Part shown: positions 41,751 to 56,109 of the stretch, one piece after another
Layout: each line of letters starts with the position of its first letter
Numbering within the stretch: position 1 is the stretch's first letter
NCBI GenBank assembly: GCA_037975125.1
Contig: CM075860.1
Span: 22,649,274 to 22,713,273, forward strand
Reading direction: 5' to 3'
Origin: Latrodectus hesperus
Taxonomy: Eukaryota > Arthropoda > Arachnida > Araneae > Theridiidae
DNA length: 64,000 bases
Made by a program: the position numbers and the translations under genes
Notes under the pieces: model-generated
Told to the model about the DNA's origin: nothing
Seen by the model: the letters and a program-made list of their open reading frames with translations, nothing else
The model's database searches: none

Positions 41751-43773
41751 TATTACTGTGATTTTATCCACAATCTACATTCCCGTCTGGATGGCCGCTT
41801 GGGGGAATCTTCCGGGAGGACTGCTGCAAGCACAGGGAGGGTCCAAATCATTTTAACATGTGCATAAAGCTCAGTGTCTCTTTGAAGATCTCCCGGAAGA
41901 TAAAGTACTGGGTGGTTTGCCGTTAAACGCTCGTTTTTTGCAAAGCGGGCTAATTTGACCAAGGCTTACAGTTTAAAAGAGAATCTGAGCAAACATTAAA
42001 GCTCAAGGTGGAGATCAAACTCATGAACTGTTGAATCGAAGGCCAGTTAGCTTCACATTCATCTGTCATCTCATGGTGGACGTTAAATCTCTAAAAGAGT
42101 AGATATGGAAGCATTGTCACAAATAATCCATACACATTGAAGAAAAAGGTTCACTCTGAAGTGACATAGATCGTCATTGACATAGCTCTAGACTTCGTTT
42201 CTAGGTGACATTTATCGGCCGAGATCTGGATACTTTCGGACAGCCAAAGCGCCATCAATACCTAAAAAATTGGAGACTGATAATAGAACAGAAAGGATTG
42301 GAATTATTGAGGATTGTAATTAAGAATCAATCTCATTAAAGTTCATATTTTGGTTTTGAATTATTAATGTTGTTGATATAGGATTTTGTCTCTGAAATAT
42401 TTGCTAATTTTTTTCAGTAATATAAATTGGATATTAGTGAAATCTAGCATTTACTTTTGTATTTGTGAAATTTGTTATTGCAGACAGTCTTCGGGGGAAC
42501 TGCGCGAGTTTCTTAGATCTATTACTCGTTGCATGTCAGAAAACAGTGTTTTTATTTCGTTTGCATGGTTTACTATGTACTAGTAAGAAATCTGCGCATA
42601 TTTTGTATTCGGTGACTTAGTTTACCTCAAAGTGCACAGTATTACAGTTATTAAATATATAAGTACAATATTTTAAAGCTTCTAATCTCTTCCACAAGAG
42701 ATTTTAATGGACAGCCAGCCATATTCATCCACATTAAAAAAGGAAATTGGAATACTTCCAAGTATTCACCTCTATAGACGTAGAAACAAAGGCTTATCCT
42801 CTCTCTCATTATTTGGCTGTGGGTGGGATTGGGCCCAGGACTTTTAATTCTTAAAAGGGCTGCTCTATTGCTCGTCACGTTGACTCTGCTAGTTCTAATT
42901 TATGAAAGTTTTACTTCTCTTAGTTAAATGCTTCTTACAGATGATATTCTTAGGGAAGCTATTCTTCTGAGTGTTGTAAGCACGTGACTGTATATCAAAT
43001 ATACTACGTGAAAACGATAATATAAAGATATATTAGAATAATCCTTTTAATTCATTTCTTATCAAGAGAAATATTGGAGAAACACACAATAAGCAGAAGT
43101 TTTACTTTTAAGAATACATAATTAGTGGTATTTTCTATATTTCAAGATAAAAATTTTATGTGTATTTTGGAATATTTGTTGGAATATTTTATGTTATTTT
43201 CAATTAGATTTGTTATGAGAAAGAAAGATATTTTTCTTGTAAATATGTATTTTAAAATTATATATTCCTGATTCTGATTCAATAATTCTGTCATCTTTTT
43301 GGCAATAACATAATTCCAATCTCATAAATTATTGATATTAGCTGACAGAAAACAAATGTAGGTGATTATTGACATCCGCATTTGAACTAAATATTTCAAG
43401 TCTAAGATGTTTTTGTAAAAAGAGAGGATGGTTCTTGATCTATATATGGAGAATGTGATGGGTTTAGAAATATATCTTTCCCCTGGTGTGTTAAAATCTT
43501 TGATTAGTTAGCAAACTTACATGAAGTCTCGCACTATTTTAAAGGAAACCACATATCCAACTTTTAGAGATTATACCTTGTCACATGAACGAGTGAATTT
43601 TATCATGAATTATTATTCGTAAGTTTCATTAGTTAATACTTAATTGGTTCCATAAATTACCATTGATCTTACATATCGTGGTTCATCTTCAATTTCAAAA
43701 TAAATGGATCGAAATTTTGGACACCATTCTTATCACTGGCTATGTATCAGCACACCACATCAGATAACTGTTT
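41751..43773. other. Gene-free interval with several weak SINE-like traces
   Basis: The segment at 41770-41960 is GC-richer (gatggccgcttgggggaatc, gaagatctcccggaagataa) and looks like an unassigned repeat. Near 42005-42060 and 42690-42895 there are tRNA-head-like blocks on the minus strand (gagtttgatctcc; gtcctgggcccaatcccacc). None can be matched to a full family here. The remainder is AT-rich. Confidence 0.4.
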
Positions 43774-43954
43774 TCGTCACCTGCACCAAGTGCCAAAATC
43801 ATTAGGCTTCTCCTGAGTATCTTTTGGATTACATGGGTCTCTCTAGGCAGGATCTCTTTAGCAATCCTCTTTTAGTCTTCGACTTCCTTACAGTCAATGA
43901 ACTCGTGGATCTAGTCTGACTCCGTCAGACATGGAGGATAAGCAACAACAACAA
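43774..43954 (+). mobile_element. LINE-B copy 2: short 3' fragment with TSD
   Basis: 181 bp encoding the very C-terminus (Cys/His part TCTKCQNH, a stop, then LSRQDLFSNPLLVFDFLTVN) plus a short 3' UTR and (CAA)n tail. The flanks cagataactgttt (43761-43773) and cagatgactgttt (43955-43967) are a 13-bp target-site duplication with one mismatch, so this is an extreme 5' truncation. Confidence 0.82.
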
Positions 43955-43967
43955 CAGATGACTGTTT

Positions 43968-44959
43968 CTTTTTTATTTAAAAATTTTTACTTTTTCTATT
44001 GTAAAAATACAAAATAGGCGGAAAATAGGCCTTTTCTCGTTCCACATTGATAGGGCATCATCCAAAATTTACTGCGATTTTTTTCACCAGTAAGGTTTGT
44101 CGTACCAGCTCTCAAAATATGAGATATCATGCGGACTGAATGTGAGGTTGACTGTGAAAATACATGCAAGTATCTGTTGGGAGAAAGTGAAATTATTTTA
44201 TAAAATCCTAATAATTCTTTCGATAAACACCTTATGATATTTTCTACTTTAATTAGTGTAAGTAATTGTATCATTAATCAAACCTGTGTGCTCAGTTTTT
44301 GTATACCTTAATTGGGAAAGAAGATAACATTATAATGAAAATGTTATTGCCATTATGCATTTATAATGATATGAATAATGAAAATAACGAAAACATATTT
44401 TTTATAAAAATTACAAGCTTAAATTATTTTATTACCTTATTTTTATATTTACATTTTCATTGATTCCGATTATTAACAATAAAACATGATTAAATTCAAT
44501 TGTTAGATTTTTTTCTATAATGCCCATTTCTATAAATGATTATTTTAATAATTAATGTACAGTAAGTATTCCCTCCTTTTTATGAACTTCTGATTTACGA
44601 AAATTCGATTTAATGAACTATATCAAATTCATTCTTCTTGCATGTTCTCATGCACGCTATGTTATTTGGGACTGCCATAAAGAATTAAATTTTTTAAAAC
44701 CTCTTGCCAACTCATTTTTATGCAACATTTCTTTATACTTTTTTAGTATCTGATTTTTTAAATTTTCTTCTAATATATTTTTTTTATTTTTATGCTTGAG
44801 AATTTTAAATCATTTATTAGAGAAACGTAAATCCTTTGATTTGTGGATAACTAATACCATTGCTGATATTCTTATCATGGATTTTTTGAGAAATTCGCCA
44901 TGAATTTCTAGGAATATCTCCTGGAACTCTTCTGGATACAAAATGTGACCGAATATCTC
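43968..44959. other. AT-rich interval without recognised genes
   Basis: A 92-aa minus-strand frame (43996-44274) is open, but I recognise no family motif in it. The rest is AT-rich. Confidence 0.4.
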
Positions 44960-45215
44960 AGACTGCCTTGGCCAGATTCTCAAGTGGACATCTAAAATGT
45001 TTATCGTTTGAAGGTGGTACAAAAATGTATCCCACTTGTAAAAAATGCTGTGAACATCCAGCCTCACCGAATCATATTCTGGATTGCGCCGGACTTTCCC
45101 GGGAGGATTTATTCTCAAATCCCTTGCTAGTCATTGACTTTCTAACTGTCAACAATTTAATGGAGTTGATCTGACAACCTTTACAGACAATGTCAGACCT
45201 TTAAAGAGGATAAGC
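44960..45215 (+). mobile_element. LINE-B copy 3: C-terminal fragment
   Basis: The plus strand encodes FSSGHLKCLSFEGGTK, CKKCCEHPASPNHILDC and LSREDLFSNPLLVIDFLTVN, then a stop near 45171, a short 3' UTR and a caacaacaac tail. The Cys/His block CxxC...H...C is the C-terminal motif of these RNase-H-bearing non-LTR elements. It is open over 68 codons, so it is the least decayed LINE-B copy here. The 5' truncation lies near 44960. Confidence 0.8.
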
Positions 45216-45669
45216 CAACAACAACATGAATTTCTCTGGTCTATCAGGTACATTTGTTAGAAGTGATCAATCTTAGAATCGCCTATTGAAATGGATATTC
45301 GAATGATGTTACAGAAAAATAAGATATCTTCATCATTTTAACATGCAAGTTTTATTAAAAAACAATTGTAACTGAAGAGAACCAAAAATATTAACCTGAT
45401 GACTTGAGTGCAGATGCGTGAATAATCCATGGATTTCAACGAAGAAGCCCATTAATTCCCTGAAATTTCATTTCGTGACTTTTGAATAAGGATACAGATT
45501 TAATTGGTACGTAAGAAATATCAGACAATTAAATGATCGAGAACTTAACAAAAAGTATGAAAGAAATTCAAATGTTAAACAAGAGGAAAATAACATTTTT
45601 ACCATCTACAACATATGCGGATGAATGAAAAAAAGCAGAAATTTCTTTGAACTAAATGACATGCATAGA

Positions 45670-45890
45670 TTGAGATGCAGGCGATCAACGGACTCTACCT
45701 TTAGATAAAGGATTTGGAATACTCACGCATCTCCAAGTATCTCGTAATTTTGATAAACTGTGAAGTGACCAAGATCAAAGTCTGAGCTGGCACTCTAATC
45801 TTCACATCGACGCCACACCAGCGGAACGGTTTTGGACGTCACGTATGAACATGAGCACGTTTCCAACACAAGAAGCTACTCTGCCACTGG
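45670..45890 (-). mobile_element. SINE-F fragment
   Basis: The minus strand matches the SINE-F body at 50680-50985. Shared features are gacgtccaaaaccgttccgc versus gacgtccaaaaccttttccg, ctggtgtggcgt, and the gaatactcacgcat/aggatttggaatact region corresponding to gggcgagtattccaaacac. The head is missing. Confidence 0.7.
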
Positions 45891-45897
45891 AGCTCGA

Positions 45898-45943
45898 GAA
45901 AAATGACAGTAACATGATTTTTACATGTTACTGTCATTTTTTC
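45898..45943. repeat. 19-bp hairpin with 7-nt loop
   Basis: gaaaaatgacagtaacatg (45898-45916) pairs with catgttactgtcattttt (from 45924) around an attttta loop. It lies just beyond the SINE-F fragment. No T-tract/terminator function is implied in this nuclear context. Confidence 0.85.
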
Positions 45944-46469
45944 AGTAAATTCGAAAACTATTACTTTTAAAATATAGTTTCGAAACAGATAAACAAAGTT
46001 ACTATTTTAACTAACTTTTCATGAATAAAATTAAGAGAGGATTTAAGAATTAAATTTTTTCGTGTTTCTTATTGTGCATACGAAATAATTTTTTCTAATA
46101 GCGCATTATTTATAATGATAGGGCGTTTTGATAAAATAATAAACACTTATTCTTCCAGTTTTTAAACATTTGATTGGAAAAACTATTTTATCTGTCCCTA
46201 GATTTTTGTAAAATTCTGTGTGTACCGTATTTAAGTACCATAAGTTTATTGTACCGTAATTTTCATAATAGTGTTTTATTAACATTTGTATTGATACCGA
46301 CAATTGTAAATGCTACAAGTTCAATCCTGTTTTTGTGAAATGGACCGGGACCATAAAAATAAGGAATAAAAAAGTCGCACAAAAATTTAAAAAGTATTAA
46401 AAAGTTTATGCAACACAAATAAAAAATATTTTCAGGCGGTAGATCAGAATCACATAAAAAATGTCTGAC
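45944..46469. other. AT-rich interval without recognised genes
   Basis: Nothing recognised up to the LINE-A target-site duplication. Confidence 0.5.
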
Positions 46470-46483
46470 GTAGAAAATAACTT

Positions 46484-47360
46484 CTTCTTCTTCTTAGAGC
46501 TGGGTTTGTATTATATTGTGCACCTCTGCTTTTATCAGCATTTTGTGCTATTAATCTCCAAACCCAATGTTTCTTAGTTCCAGTTGCTCGGGTCACCCAC
46601 TTTATTAATAAAGTCCGATAACCCTTTCATGGAGTCTCGGTGCAACTCTCTAGTATCGATGATGCCTAAAGAAGTTAATCTAGGGAGGGCAAGGGCCTCG
46701 CATTTGTAAATGATATGCTTGGCCGTTTCCTCTTGCATATGACATTTCCTGCAGATAGGGTCTTGCTGAAACAGTCCCATTTTATGGTGGTGTTTCAAAG
46801 GCAATCTTTACTGATGATGGACAGATCATACTTTTACTACCTTCACCCTTATTGGAAGCTTGATTCTGGTCAGAGAGTCAGTCATGATAGCGATAGCTTC
46901 CTGACTTTCACCAGAAGAAGATGGTTTGGAGGTCATTTCTACCTCCTGTAAAGGATTCATTGCTGCCCCTTCACTAGATTGCCTCTGAGTTCCCTTGTCT
47001 TTTTCAGCAACGTCTACTTCAGAGGCTTCATCTGCAAATGCAGAAAGGTTAGTTGTTTCTTGTGTCTTCTGAGCCATAAGATAACAATTAATAAACCCAG
47101 GTAATGTAACAGTCCACCCAGCATTGTCTGAGTTATGGGCAAAGCAAAATAGCTCTAGAAGTTCGCCAGGCAACTAGAGGTTCCGTTAAGGCACCATTAC
47201 CGCGGTGCCAAATAGCCCTAGGCATGGGTCGCATAACACCAGGGTTTACGGGAGCTGGTTCACGGCCTCTGATTCTATATTCAAGGCTATCCCGTCATTC
47301 CTACAGGACGTTCGGCGGTCCACCAGCTGCCGACGCGCCTAGTACCTGTTCAGGCCTCAG
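46484..47360 (-). mobile_element. LINE-A copy 2: internally deleted, mobilised unit with 14-bp TSD
   Basis: Exact duplications of gtagaaaataactt lie at 46470-46483 and 47361-47374. Between them, on the minus strand, are the 5' UTR (from ctgaggcctgaacaggtact), an ORF1-like N-terminus (start at 47173, LLELFCFAHNSDNAGWTVTL ... SSGESQEAIAIMTDSLTRI), a direct jump to the ORF2 C-terminus (MGLFQQDPICRKCHMQEE ... VGDPSNWN), the 3' UTR and an (AAG)n tail. Everything from most of ORF1 through endonuclease, reverse transcriptase and RNase H is absent. A further stretch of about 75 bp is missing before MGLFQQ relative to copies 1 and 3. The perfect TSD around both termini indicates retrotransposition as a deletion derivative. 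Confidence 0.9.
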
Positions 47361-47374
47361 GTAGAAAATAACTT

Positions 47375-48583
47375 AAAATCATACGAAATAACTAGGAACT
47401 GTAATTTGTGAAACGAAACCAAGAGAATAGACTAGTTCATTCAGGATAGCAAAAACCAGGTAATTCTGAATTAAAGATAACTAAATAGCGCATGATAAAT
47501 CGAGCAATGACAGACCACAAAAAAACAAGCTTGGTATGATTTGTTGCAAAAATAGTTTGTTTTGACAAAAATATGTATTTTAACAGTTGTTATCTATCTG
47601 CAATTTAGAAAAATTAAAATTTTTGTAAAAAGTTGATAAAACTGTTTTTAAAATATTAAAGTATAATTGAGGCACACATCAGTATAAATATTTTTTTTAT
47701 TAAAAAAAATATTTTTCACCATCAATTATGGTTCTTAAATTAAAAATTCTACAGAAAATAAATGAATTCATATACAATATGCATTCAATGAAATGTAATT
47801 TGTGAGCATTTAAATCTTAAGCGTACTTATTTTTAAATCTGTTTTGCAATGACAGACTCTAAGCGGAATTTATGAGTTTATTAGAATTAAGAATGAGAAC
47901 TTGCCAGGGAAAAGATTTATCAATGAAAATCGATGTCAAATATCGATACGACTGTCTAGGTGAATTAGAGTAATTTACCCACCTATTATATCCTGAGAGA
48001 CCCTTAAAGTTCCTTAATTTGGTTTTAAATGATTGGCCTTCCACCTGCGAACATTCTGCTTGCATAATTAGATTTTCAGAGCACAGGGTTAACCTTACTT
48101 TATTAAGAGACTGTCTTTCTTGTATTCTGATAATCGATATTTTATGTTCGAAATATTCGTACTAAAGCAATTAGATACCTTTATATTTATTATATAAGAA
48201 AGGACACATTTAAACTTATAATTAAACATATATTCGTTCCCATATATATTTCTATGGAAATCCTTTTATATCACGTTTCCCTTTATTAGATTCAAATTAA
48301 TTAGTAAATGTTTGATGCTGAATCTCTCAATATTAATGAATCTTCCTTCAATAGAGTTGTTAACATTCTCCGTTGAATAGTTTAACATTCTAAGTTGGTT
48401 GCGATTTCATTGTTTGAAAGTATTACCCATTACTATACTATCGTGCACTTAACTTACATAAAAAAATCTTTATTCCAAATTAAATAATAGTTATTTTTTT
48501 AAATTTATGATAAATATAAACTATTTGTGCAATAATTAAAACTAATAAATGATTTTCAAAAATAATTAATGAATTTCAAAATA
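47375..48583. other. AT-rich interval without recognised genes
   Basis: No gene. A 68-aa minus-strand frame at 47859-48065 has no recognisable motif. Confidence 0.5.
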
Positions 48584-49435
48584 GAGGGAGATCATAGTTA
48601 AACTGCAAATTTTAAAAAGCTGTAAAACAAGAACCAGTGGTCAGAAAGACCTGAAATTTCATCAGAATGTACTTCAAGCAGGGAGATTTTGCTTGGCGAG
48701 GGAAAAAGTAGAAAAAAGCGGCCAATAGATGGCGCTGCACAGGCGCCTGTAGATTAATTACATGAATTCTGACATGAACGATAATCAATTGTGACTGTAA
48801 GCTAACGTTAAACTGGTTGTGCTATTGTTAGTCAGGCAGATGTTGTGACACTCTTGGTGTAAAGCCTATTACCGCGACAAGGTGGTGCCACATCGAGTAG
48901 GAAAATATCGGTTTTTAATTGTCCTGCGGCCAAAAACTGTAGAAAAAGCAAACAAGAAATCGGTTTTTAACTGTCCTTAGTCTTCTTCAAGAACGTCAAA
49001 TGATCCGGTCGCTTCAAATTTCTTAATCATCGCCTCCATAACTCTGACAGATATCGGACCATCTCCTTTCTTTAAACCCTTTAGTGTCCGGTATTTCCTT
49101 AATGCAGTTACAGCAAACTCACTGTTCTTATAATAAAGTTTGACAAGCAGAGCACGTTCCTTATCAGATATAGTCATGACGAGATCTTTACACGGAGATT
49201 TTCAGACGACAATTAACGAGAATTCAAGCTACTCAGCATTTTGTACCCGACGTTAATTTGCATATAACCACCTGTGCAGCGCCATCTATTGGCCACATTT
49301 TTTCTTAAATTCTTTGCACACGCCAAGCAAAATACCCCTGCTTGAAGTACATTCTGGTGAAATTTCAGGTTTTTCTGACCAGTGGTTCCTTTTTTCCAGC
49401 GTTTTTAAATTTTAAGTTTAATTATGATCTCCCTG
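48584..49435 (-). mobile_element. Non-autonomous TIR element with about 170-bp TIRs
   Basis: The left end gagggagatcatagttaaac and the complement of the right end, cagggagatcataattaaac, start long imperfect inverted repeats (48584 to about 48755 and about 49265-49435). TA lies on both sides (48582-48583 and 49436-49437). The inner TIR edge carries ggccaatagatggcgctg, close to the motif in the 39665 element. Only an HTH-encoding remnant is left inside. Confidence 0.9.
48977..49177 (-). pseudogene. Transposase N-terminal HTH remnant
   Basis: A 66-codon open frame contains KERALLVKLYYKNSEFAVTA and GPISVRVMEAMIKKFEATGS. It aligns with the first HTH domain of the transposase at 39907-41000 (LLVKLFYKNSESAI; KIVKKFEATGS). 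It stops after DVLEED with no catalytic domain behind it. The remnant is open and starts with ATG, but with no DDE/D domain it cannot be a transposase. A leftover or a DNA-binding-only peptide are both possible, and I favour leftover. Confidence 0.75.
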
Positions 49436-49437
49436 TA

Positions 49438-50322
49438 AATTATATAGAATAATGCTTAAAATAAACTTACTATATTACATAAAAAATTATCTGATATAAA
49501 TTGTAGCCGCAGTTTCACACTTCGGAATGATAATTCTTTTTATGGCATTTATTTTTGACTATTAAGTATTTAGATAGATAAACTCATGTAAGCGGGGATA
49601 AAAAGCTAATGTCTAGGGAAGGAACAAATCTTTCAGCTCCACCATGTAAATAAATGCTTGTCAGAAAGACAGTAATGACATTTTTATCTGAATAAATACA
49701 TTAAATTCATAGTTATGCATATTAGTAAATTATAAAAACATAAATTGTAGTAAGTAGAAGAAAAAATGACTTAAATTAAACATAGTTTTACTATTCTTTT
49801 ATCACTTCAGGAACATTCTTATTTTTTTCACAGAAGACGAAATATTTTAAATTACGTAAACCGTAATTTCTATTCAGCCCGTAATTATCAGAGAAAATTA
49901 TTCTAGAAACTGGAAACTTCACATTGCAAAATTCCTAAATAAAAAATGACTATAACTGAAAACATATTTTTTAACATAGGCATATACCTTAAAAAAGAGT
50001 TGATAGGACACTGTTATGTTAATATTCACGATATGAACATACATTAAAGCAATGTAAAAAATAATTCCATTTTACTTCATGAGTAGAATTCACATGAAGT
50101 TTATAAAACCCATGTTAATCTTATTTTGAGAGACTGAATTCGACAATTTATGGTACAAATAAATTCCCTTCTTATTACCACTTCAAAGCAGCACTTTAGC
50201 AAAATTATCTTTGACAACCACCTTTTCCAGTATACCATAATATCACCGAACTTTATCATTACGTGGAATACTGAGATTCAGTGTGCTAATCTTCCATTCA
50301 ACAACTTGTGAGTTTGAATTCC
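49438..50322. other. AT-rich interval without recognised genes
   Basis: No gene or named repeat. Confidence 0.5.
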
Positions 50323-50333
50323 ACCTCAGAACA

Positions 50334-50637
50334 ATTTTTTTCCAACGGCAGGCACACTTGAGTGACGAACCCTATGCCAGAACAAGGTCAGTAACTGCTA
50401 CTCATCTGTCGTTACCCAGCGAGCACCTGTGAACCCAAGTCACAGAGGCACGAGTAGCGTTGCCCGCGCCATACCACCACAAACCCGTTTATAGGGTGGG
50501 CCACATTCATACAACAACACGAAAGAAAGGACAGAGAGAACAGAGAAGGAAAGAAACATCCATGCCCGAACTGGGATTCGAACCCGGGACCCACAGCTCA
50601 GGAGTCAGCAGCGCTAACCACTCAGCCATCGGTCGGC
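50334..50637 (-). mobile_element. SINE-A copy 7 with 11-bp TSD
   Basis: Full-length minus-strand SINE-A bounded by cctcagaacaa at 50323-50333 and 50638-50648. Head complement ccatcggtcgg, B-box complement gggattcgaacccgg. The exact TSD indicates a comparatively recent insertion. Confidence 0.93.
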
Positions 50638-50679
50638 CCTCAGAACAAATATATATATTGATTCTGTTTAAATAGAGGT

Positions 50680-50985
50680 CCAGTGGCTCAGTAGCTTCAC
50701 GTTAAGATCAGCAAAGAAAAGCATCATTTGCCGTGGGCAGTGATTGGGATGGTGACCACATTTATTCCTTTACTGTGTTGCTAGAGTTCTGTGGGTTGGT
50801 TACGTTAGTATGTGACGTCCAAAACCTTTTCCGCTGGTGTGGCGTGGATGTGGAAAGGAGGGTGACAGCTCAGGTGTGACCTCATCACCTGTCCGTGGTT
50901 AAAAATATCTAGGTGATGGGCGAGTATTCCAAACACGTTAAACTAAAGGTACAGTCAGAGTCTCGCCTACTCCGTTATGTGTAAA
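50680..50985 (+). mobile_element. SINE-F (tRNA-derived, degenerate B-box)
   Basis: Begins near ggtccagtggctcagtagct (tRNA-head-like A-box) with a weak B-box (gtgattgggatggtgacc). The body contains tatgtgacgtccaaaacc, ttccgctggtgtggcgtgga and gggcgagtattccaaacacg. A partial second copy lies at 45670-45890, which supports this being a dispersed family. Confidence 0.7.
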
Positions 50986-53898
<2,913 letters not shown>

Positions 53899-53899
53899 C

Positions 53900-53992
<93 letters not shown>

Positions 53993-54001
53993 ATATATGT
54001 A

Positions 54002-54036
<35 letters not shown>
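53899..54036. repeat. (TA)n microsatellite 7
   Basis: About 138 bp with interruptions near 53980 and 54000. It lies on the left of the piggyBac fragment. Confidence 0.95.
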
Positions 54037-54038
<2 letters not shown>

Positions 54039-54130
54039 AGTGCGGTTTAATTTATACCTTCACTCTCAGAAGCTAAATTCTAGTAGTTAGTTGCATCTGT
54101 GAAAATATATATTACCGTTTTACAAACATT

Positions 54131-54574
54131 ATGTCTGATTCAAGCAAAGAAGAAGAATTTTATTTTTATGAAGAAGATTATTCTTCGGACACGGGATAGT
54201 GAATTTGATGATCTTTCTGGGGCTCGTAATTGGCACACAGTTGACAGTTCAGCTGCGATAGCTCCACCAGCATTTCCATTTACAAATAAAACAGAAATCA
54301 ACATATCTATAGTGGATTCTTCAAATCCACTGCAGTATTTTCGCTATTTTTTTTAATAACGAAATTTTAGAATTCATAATTTTCAATACTAATGAATACG
54401 CTAAGTTATGTATTGAAAGTAATGAACTAAGCCCAAGTTCTCGTTCAGCTCAGTGGGAAAATATAAATAAAGAAGAATTGCTGGTTTTTCTTGTGTGCGT
54501 TTATCATTAACATGGGTATTGTTCAAAAACCCAAAAAAGAAATGTACTGGTCAAAAAATACCTTGGTTGATACA

Positions 54575-54580
<6 letters not shown>
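54131..54580 (+). pseudogene. piggyBac-type transposase N-terminal fragment
   Basis: From ATG 54131 an acidic start, MSDSSKEEEFYFYEEDYSSD, runs into a stop. After a frameshift it continues as DSEFDDLSGARNWHTVDSSA, then SNPLQYFRYFF. After another shift come NNEILEFIIFNTNEYAKLCI, SSRSAQWENINKEELLVFL, and finally INMGIVQKPKKEMYWSKNTL and VDTPY. The motif order (NPLxYFxxFF, NxYA, WxxxxxEExxxFL, MGxxxKPxxxxYWS) is that of piggyBac transposases, about the first 130 residues. The catalytic Asp residues lie further C-terminal and are absent. The homology is cut off exactly where a (TA)n tract begins. There are two frameshifts, so it is inactive. Confidence 0.85.

Positions 54581-54656
<76 letters not shown>
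54577..54656. repeat. (TA)n microsatellite 8
   Basis: About 80 bp directly at the truncation point of the piggyBac fragment. Confidence 0.96.
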
Positions 54657-54657
<1 letters not shown>

Positions 54658-55044
54658 GTATTATACAAAGTAACTAAATAATGTTATTTATTTAAAAACT
54701 TGATTAAAAATGTAATGAAAATTAGTATTATATATATTTTTTATAAATCGCAATAATTAGAGTCTTCAACTATGAAAATCTAAAATAGGAATAAATATAG
54801 AAAAGTAAAACTGTTGCTTTCTTGAAATACTTTCGATTTCCGCTCACATTAGTTAAATCAACCATGACCGTTCAGTGAGTAAGCTCCCAAGCCACGATTT
54901 CACGGCAATCCATCAATTCGGGGGTTGAATTTAAAGCACTGCAGTGAAGCCAGTTGCCCCTACTAAGGGGCTAGGGATAGTCGGAAAATGCACAGAAATT
55001 TTTGCCCGAGTGTACTCGGGATAGCCGGTTAAAGGCTTAAACAA
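54657..55044. other. Gene-free interval with an unassigned repeat-like block
   Basis: The stretch at 54856-55040 (accgttcagtgagtaagctc, gccagttgcccctactaagg, cgagtgtactcgggatagcc) resembles a degenerate SINE but matches no family in the window. Confidence 0.4.
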
Positions 55045-56040
55045 ATTCTATTGCATACAAAAATGATACGGTATCATTCTATATAAATAAAGTCCCTATT
55101 CCCTGTGTCCACAGAAAATTTCAATCCGGTATTGACTTGGGAATGCAAGCAAAATATGGAATGGAACTTACATGATTTGGTCTCTAGCTAACTTAAACAT
55201 AGTCTTTGTTTCATTTTAGAAATTTGATCAGAGCGTTGATAATTAATTCCAGCTGGAGATAATGTTGGTATAAAATTACTTGGGGTTAACTTTGCCGTGT
55301 TGCAATTAATTTAAATGATATATTTCCATTCTGGTGTGGTGACTCATCGCGAATTTTCTAAAAAATTGATGTGACTCATCACATTTCTTTTCTGAGAAAT
55401 TCTTGGCCTTTTTACAAAACACTGAAGATTGGGAAGTGAAGCTAAAAACTTGTCTGTCAAATTTCTGTGCCAATGGTATTAATTTCATGAAAAGTACCCA
55501 AACAATCAGCACACTCTGTAGGCGTGGTTTATACATTCTCTCAGTGAGATCTGAACCGAACACAGAACACTTGCTCTGTAAATCTAATGCTAACAGGACG
55601 CGCTGTTTCAGTCTTCCTAAATCTCCTTGTTTCTATGTAAGTTGTGTTGTTTGCAATAAATGTTATTTATTTTTAAAAAATGCCTTCTAAGAAAGTTAAA
55701 CGTCAACTAACTTACACCCTACTGGTATAGTGGAACAGAGGCTTATGCTTCATGTTTATTTTCTAAAATTGTAATCTAAGAGTAATGATTGGGAATCAAA
55801 AAAAATATCGAAGGCATAGAATCTGAAAAAAAAAATTACTGCCCCACTTGTGATTTTTTTCTGAAAATATAATCTTATCTACCATTTTTGAATTTTTAGA
55901 AAGTGTTATTGGAAACATTACAGTGTATCTGTTTACGCTTTTTCCAACATGTCACAGATCAAAAATGCATTTCACCATGTAATGCATCTCCGACGTCACT
56001 ACTGAATCGCTTCATATCTTCTTGTAATTTTTAAATTGCA
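55045..56040 (+). repeat. Tandem segmental duplication, unit 1
   Basis: Shares a colinear series of blocks with unit 2. These are acaaaaatgatac, tccctattccctgtgtcc, tctagctaacttaaa, gataattaattccagctgga, attgtaatctaagagtaatg, and acattacagtgtatctgtttacgctttttcc. Unit 1 contains about 400 bp (about 55330-55735) that unit 2 lacks. Confidence 0.8.
55403..55690 (+). other. Unrecognised open frame in the unit-1-specific segment
   Basis: 95 codons, Cys-rich toward the end (PCFYVSCVVCNKC), ending in an AT-rich run with aataaatg just before the stop. No signal peptide, no domain that I recognise, and no counterpart in unit 2. The segment could be an insertion. I do not claim a gene. Confidence 0.25.
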
Positions 56041-56109
56041 AGTAGAGTCAATAATTTAAATTTCATTCTCAATTGTGTTATTTTTCGAATTCAAAAGTAA
56101 TTAACGATA

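Noticed and set aside
43996..44274. 92-aa minus-strand frame as a host gene exon
   Set aside because: No recognised motif, no neighbouring exons, and composition like that of surrounding non-coding DNA.
55403..55690. Cys-rich 95-codon frame as a possible secreted peptide gene
   Set aside because: No signal peptide, no recognisable cysteine framework, and no support for splicing or promoter. Kept only as an unrecognised frame.
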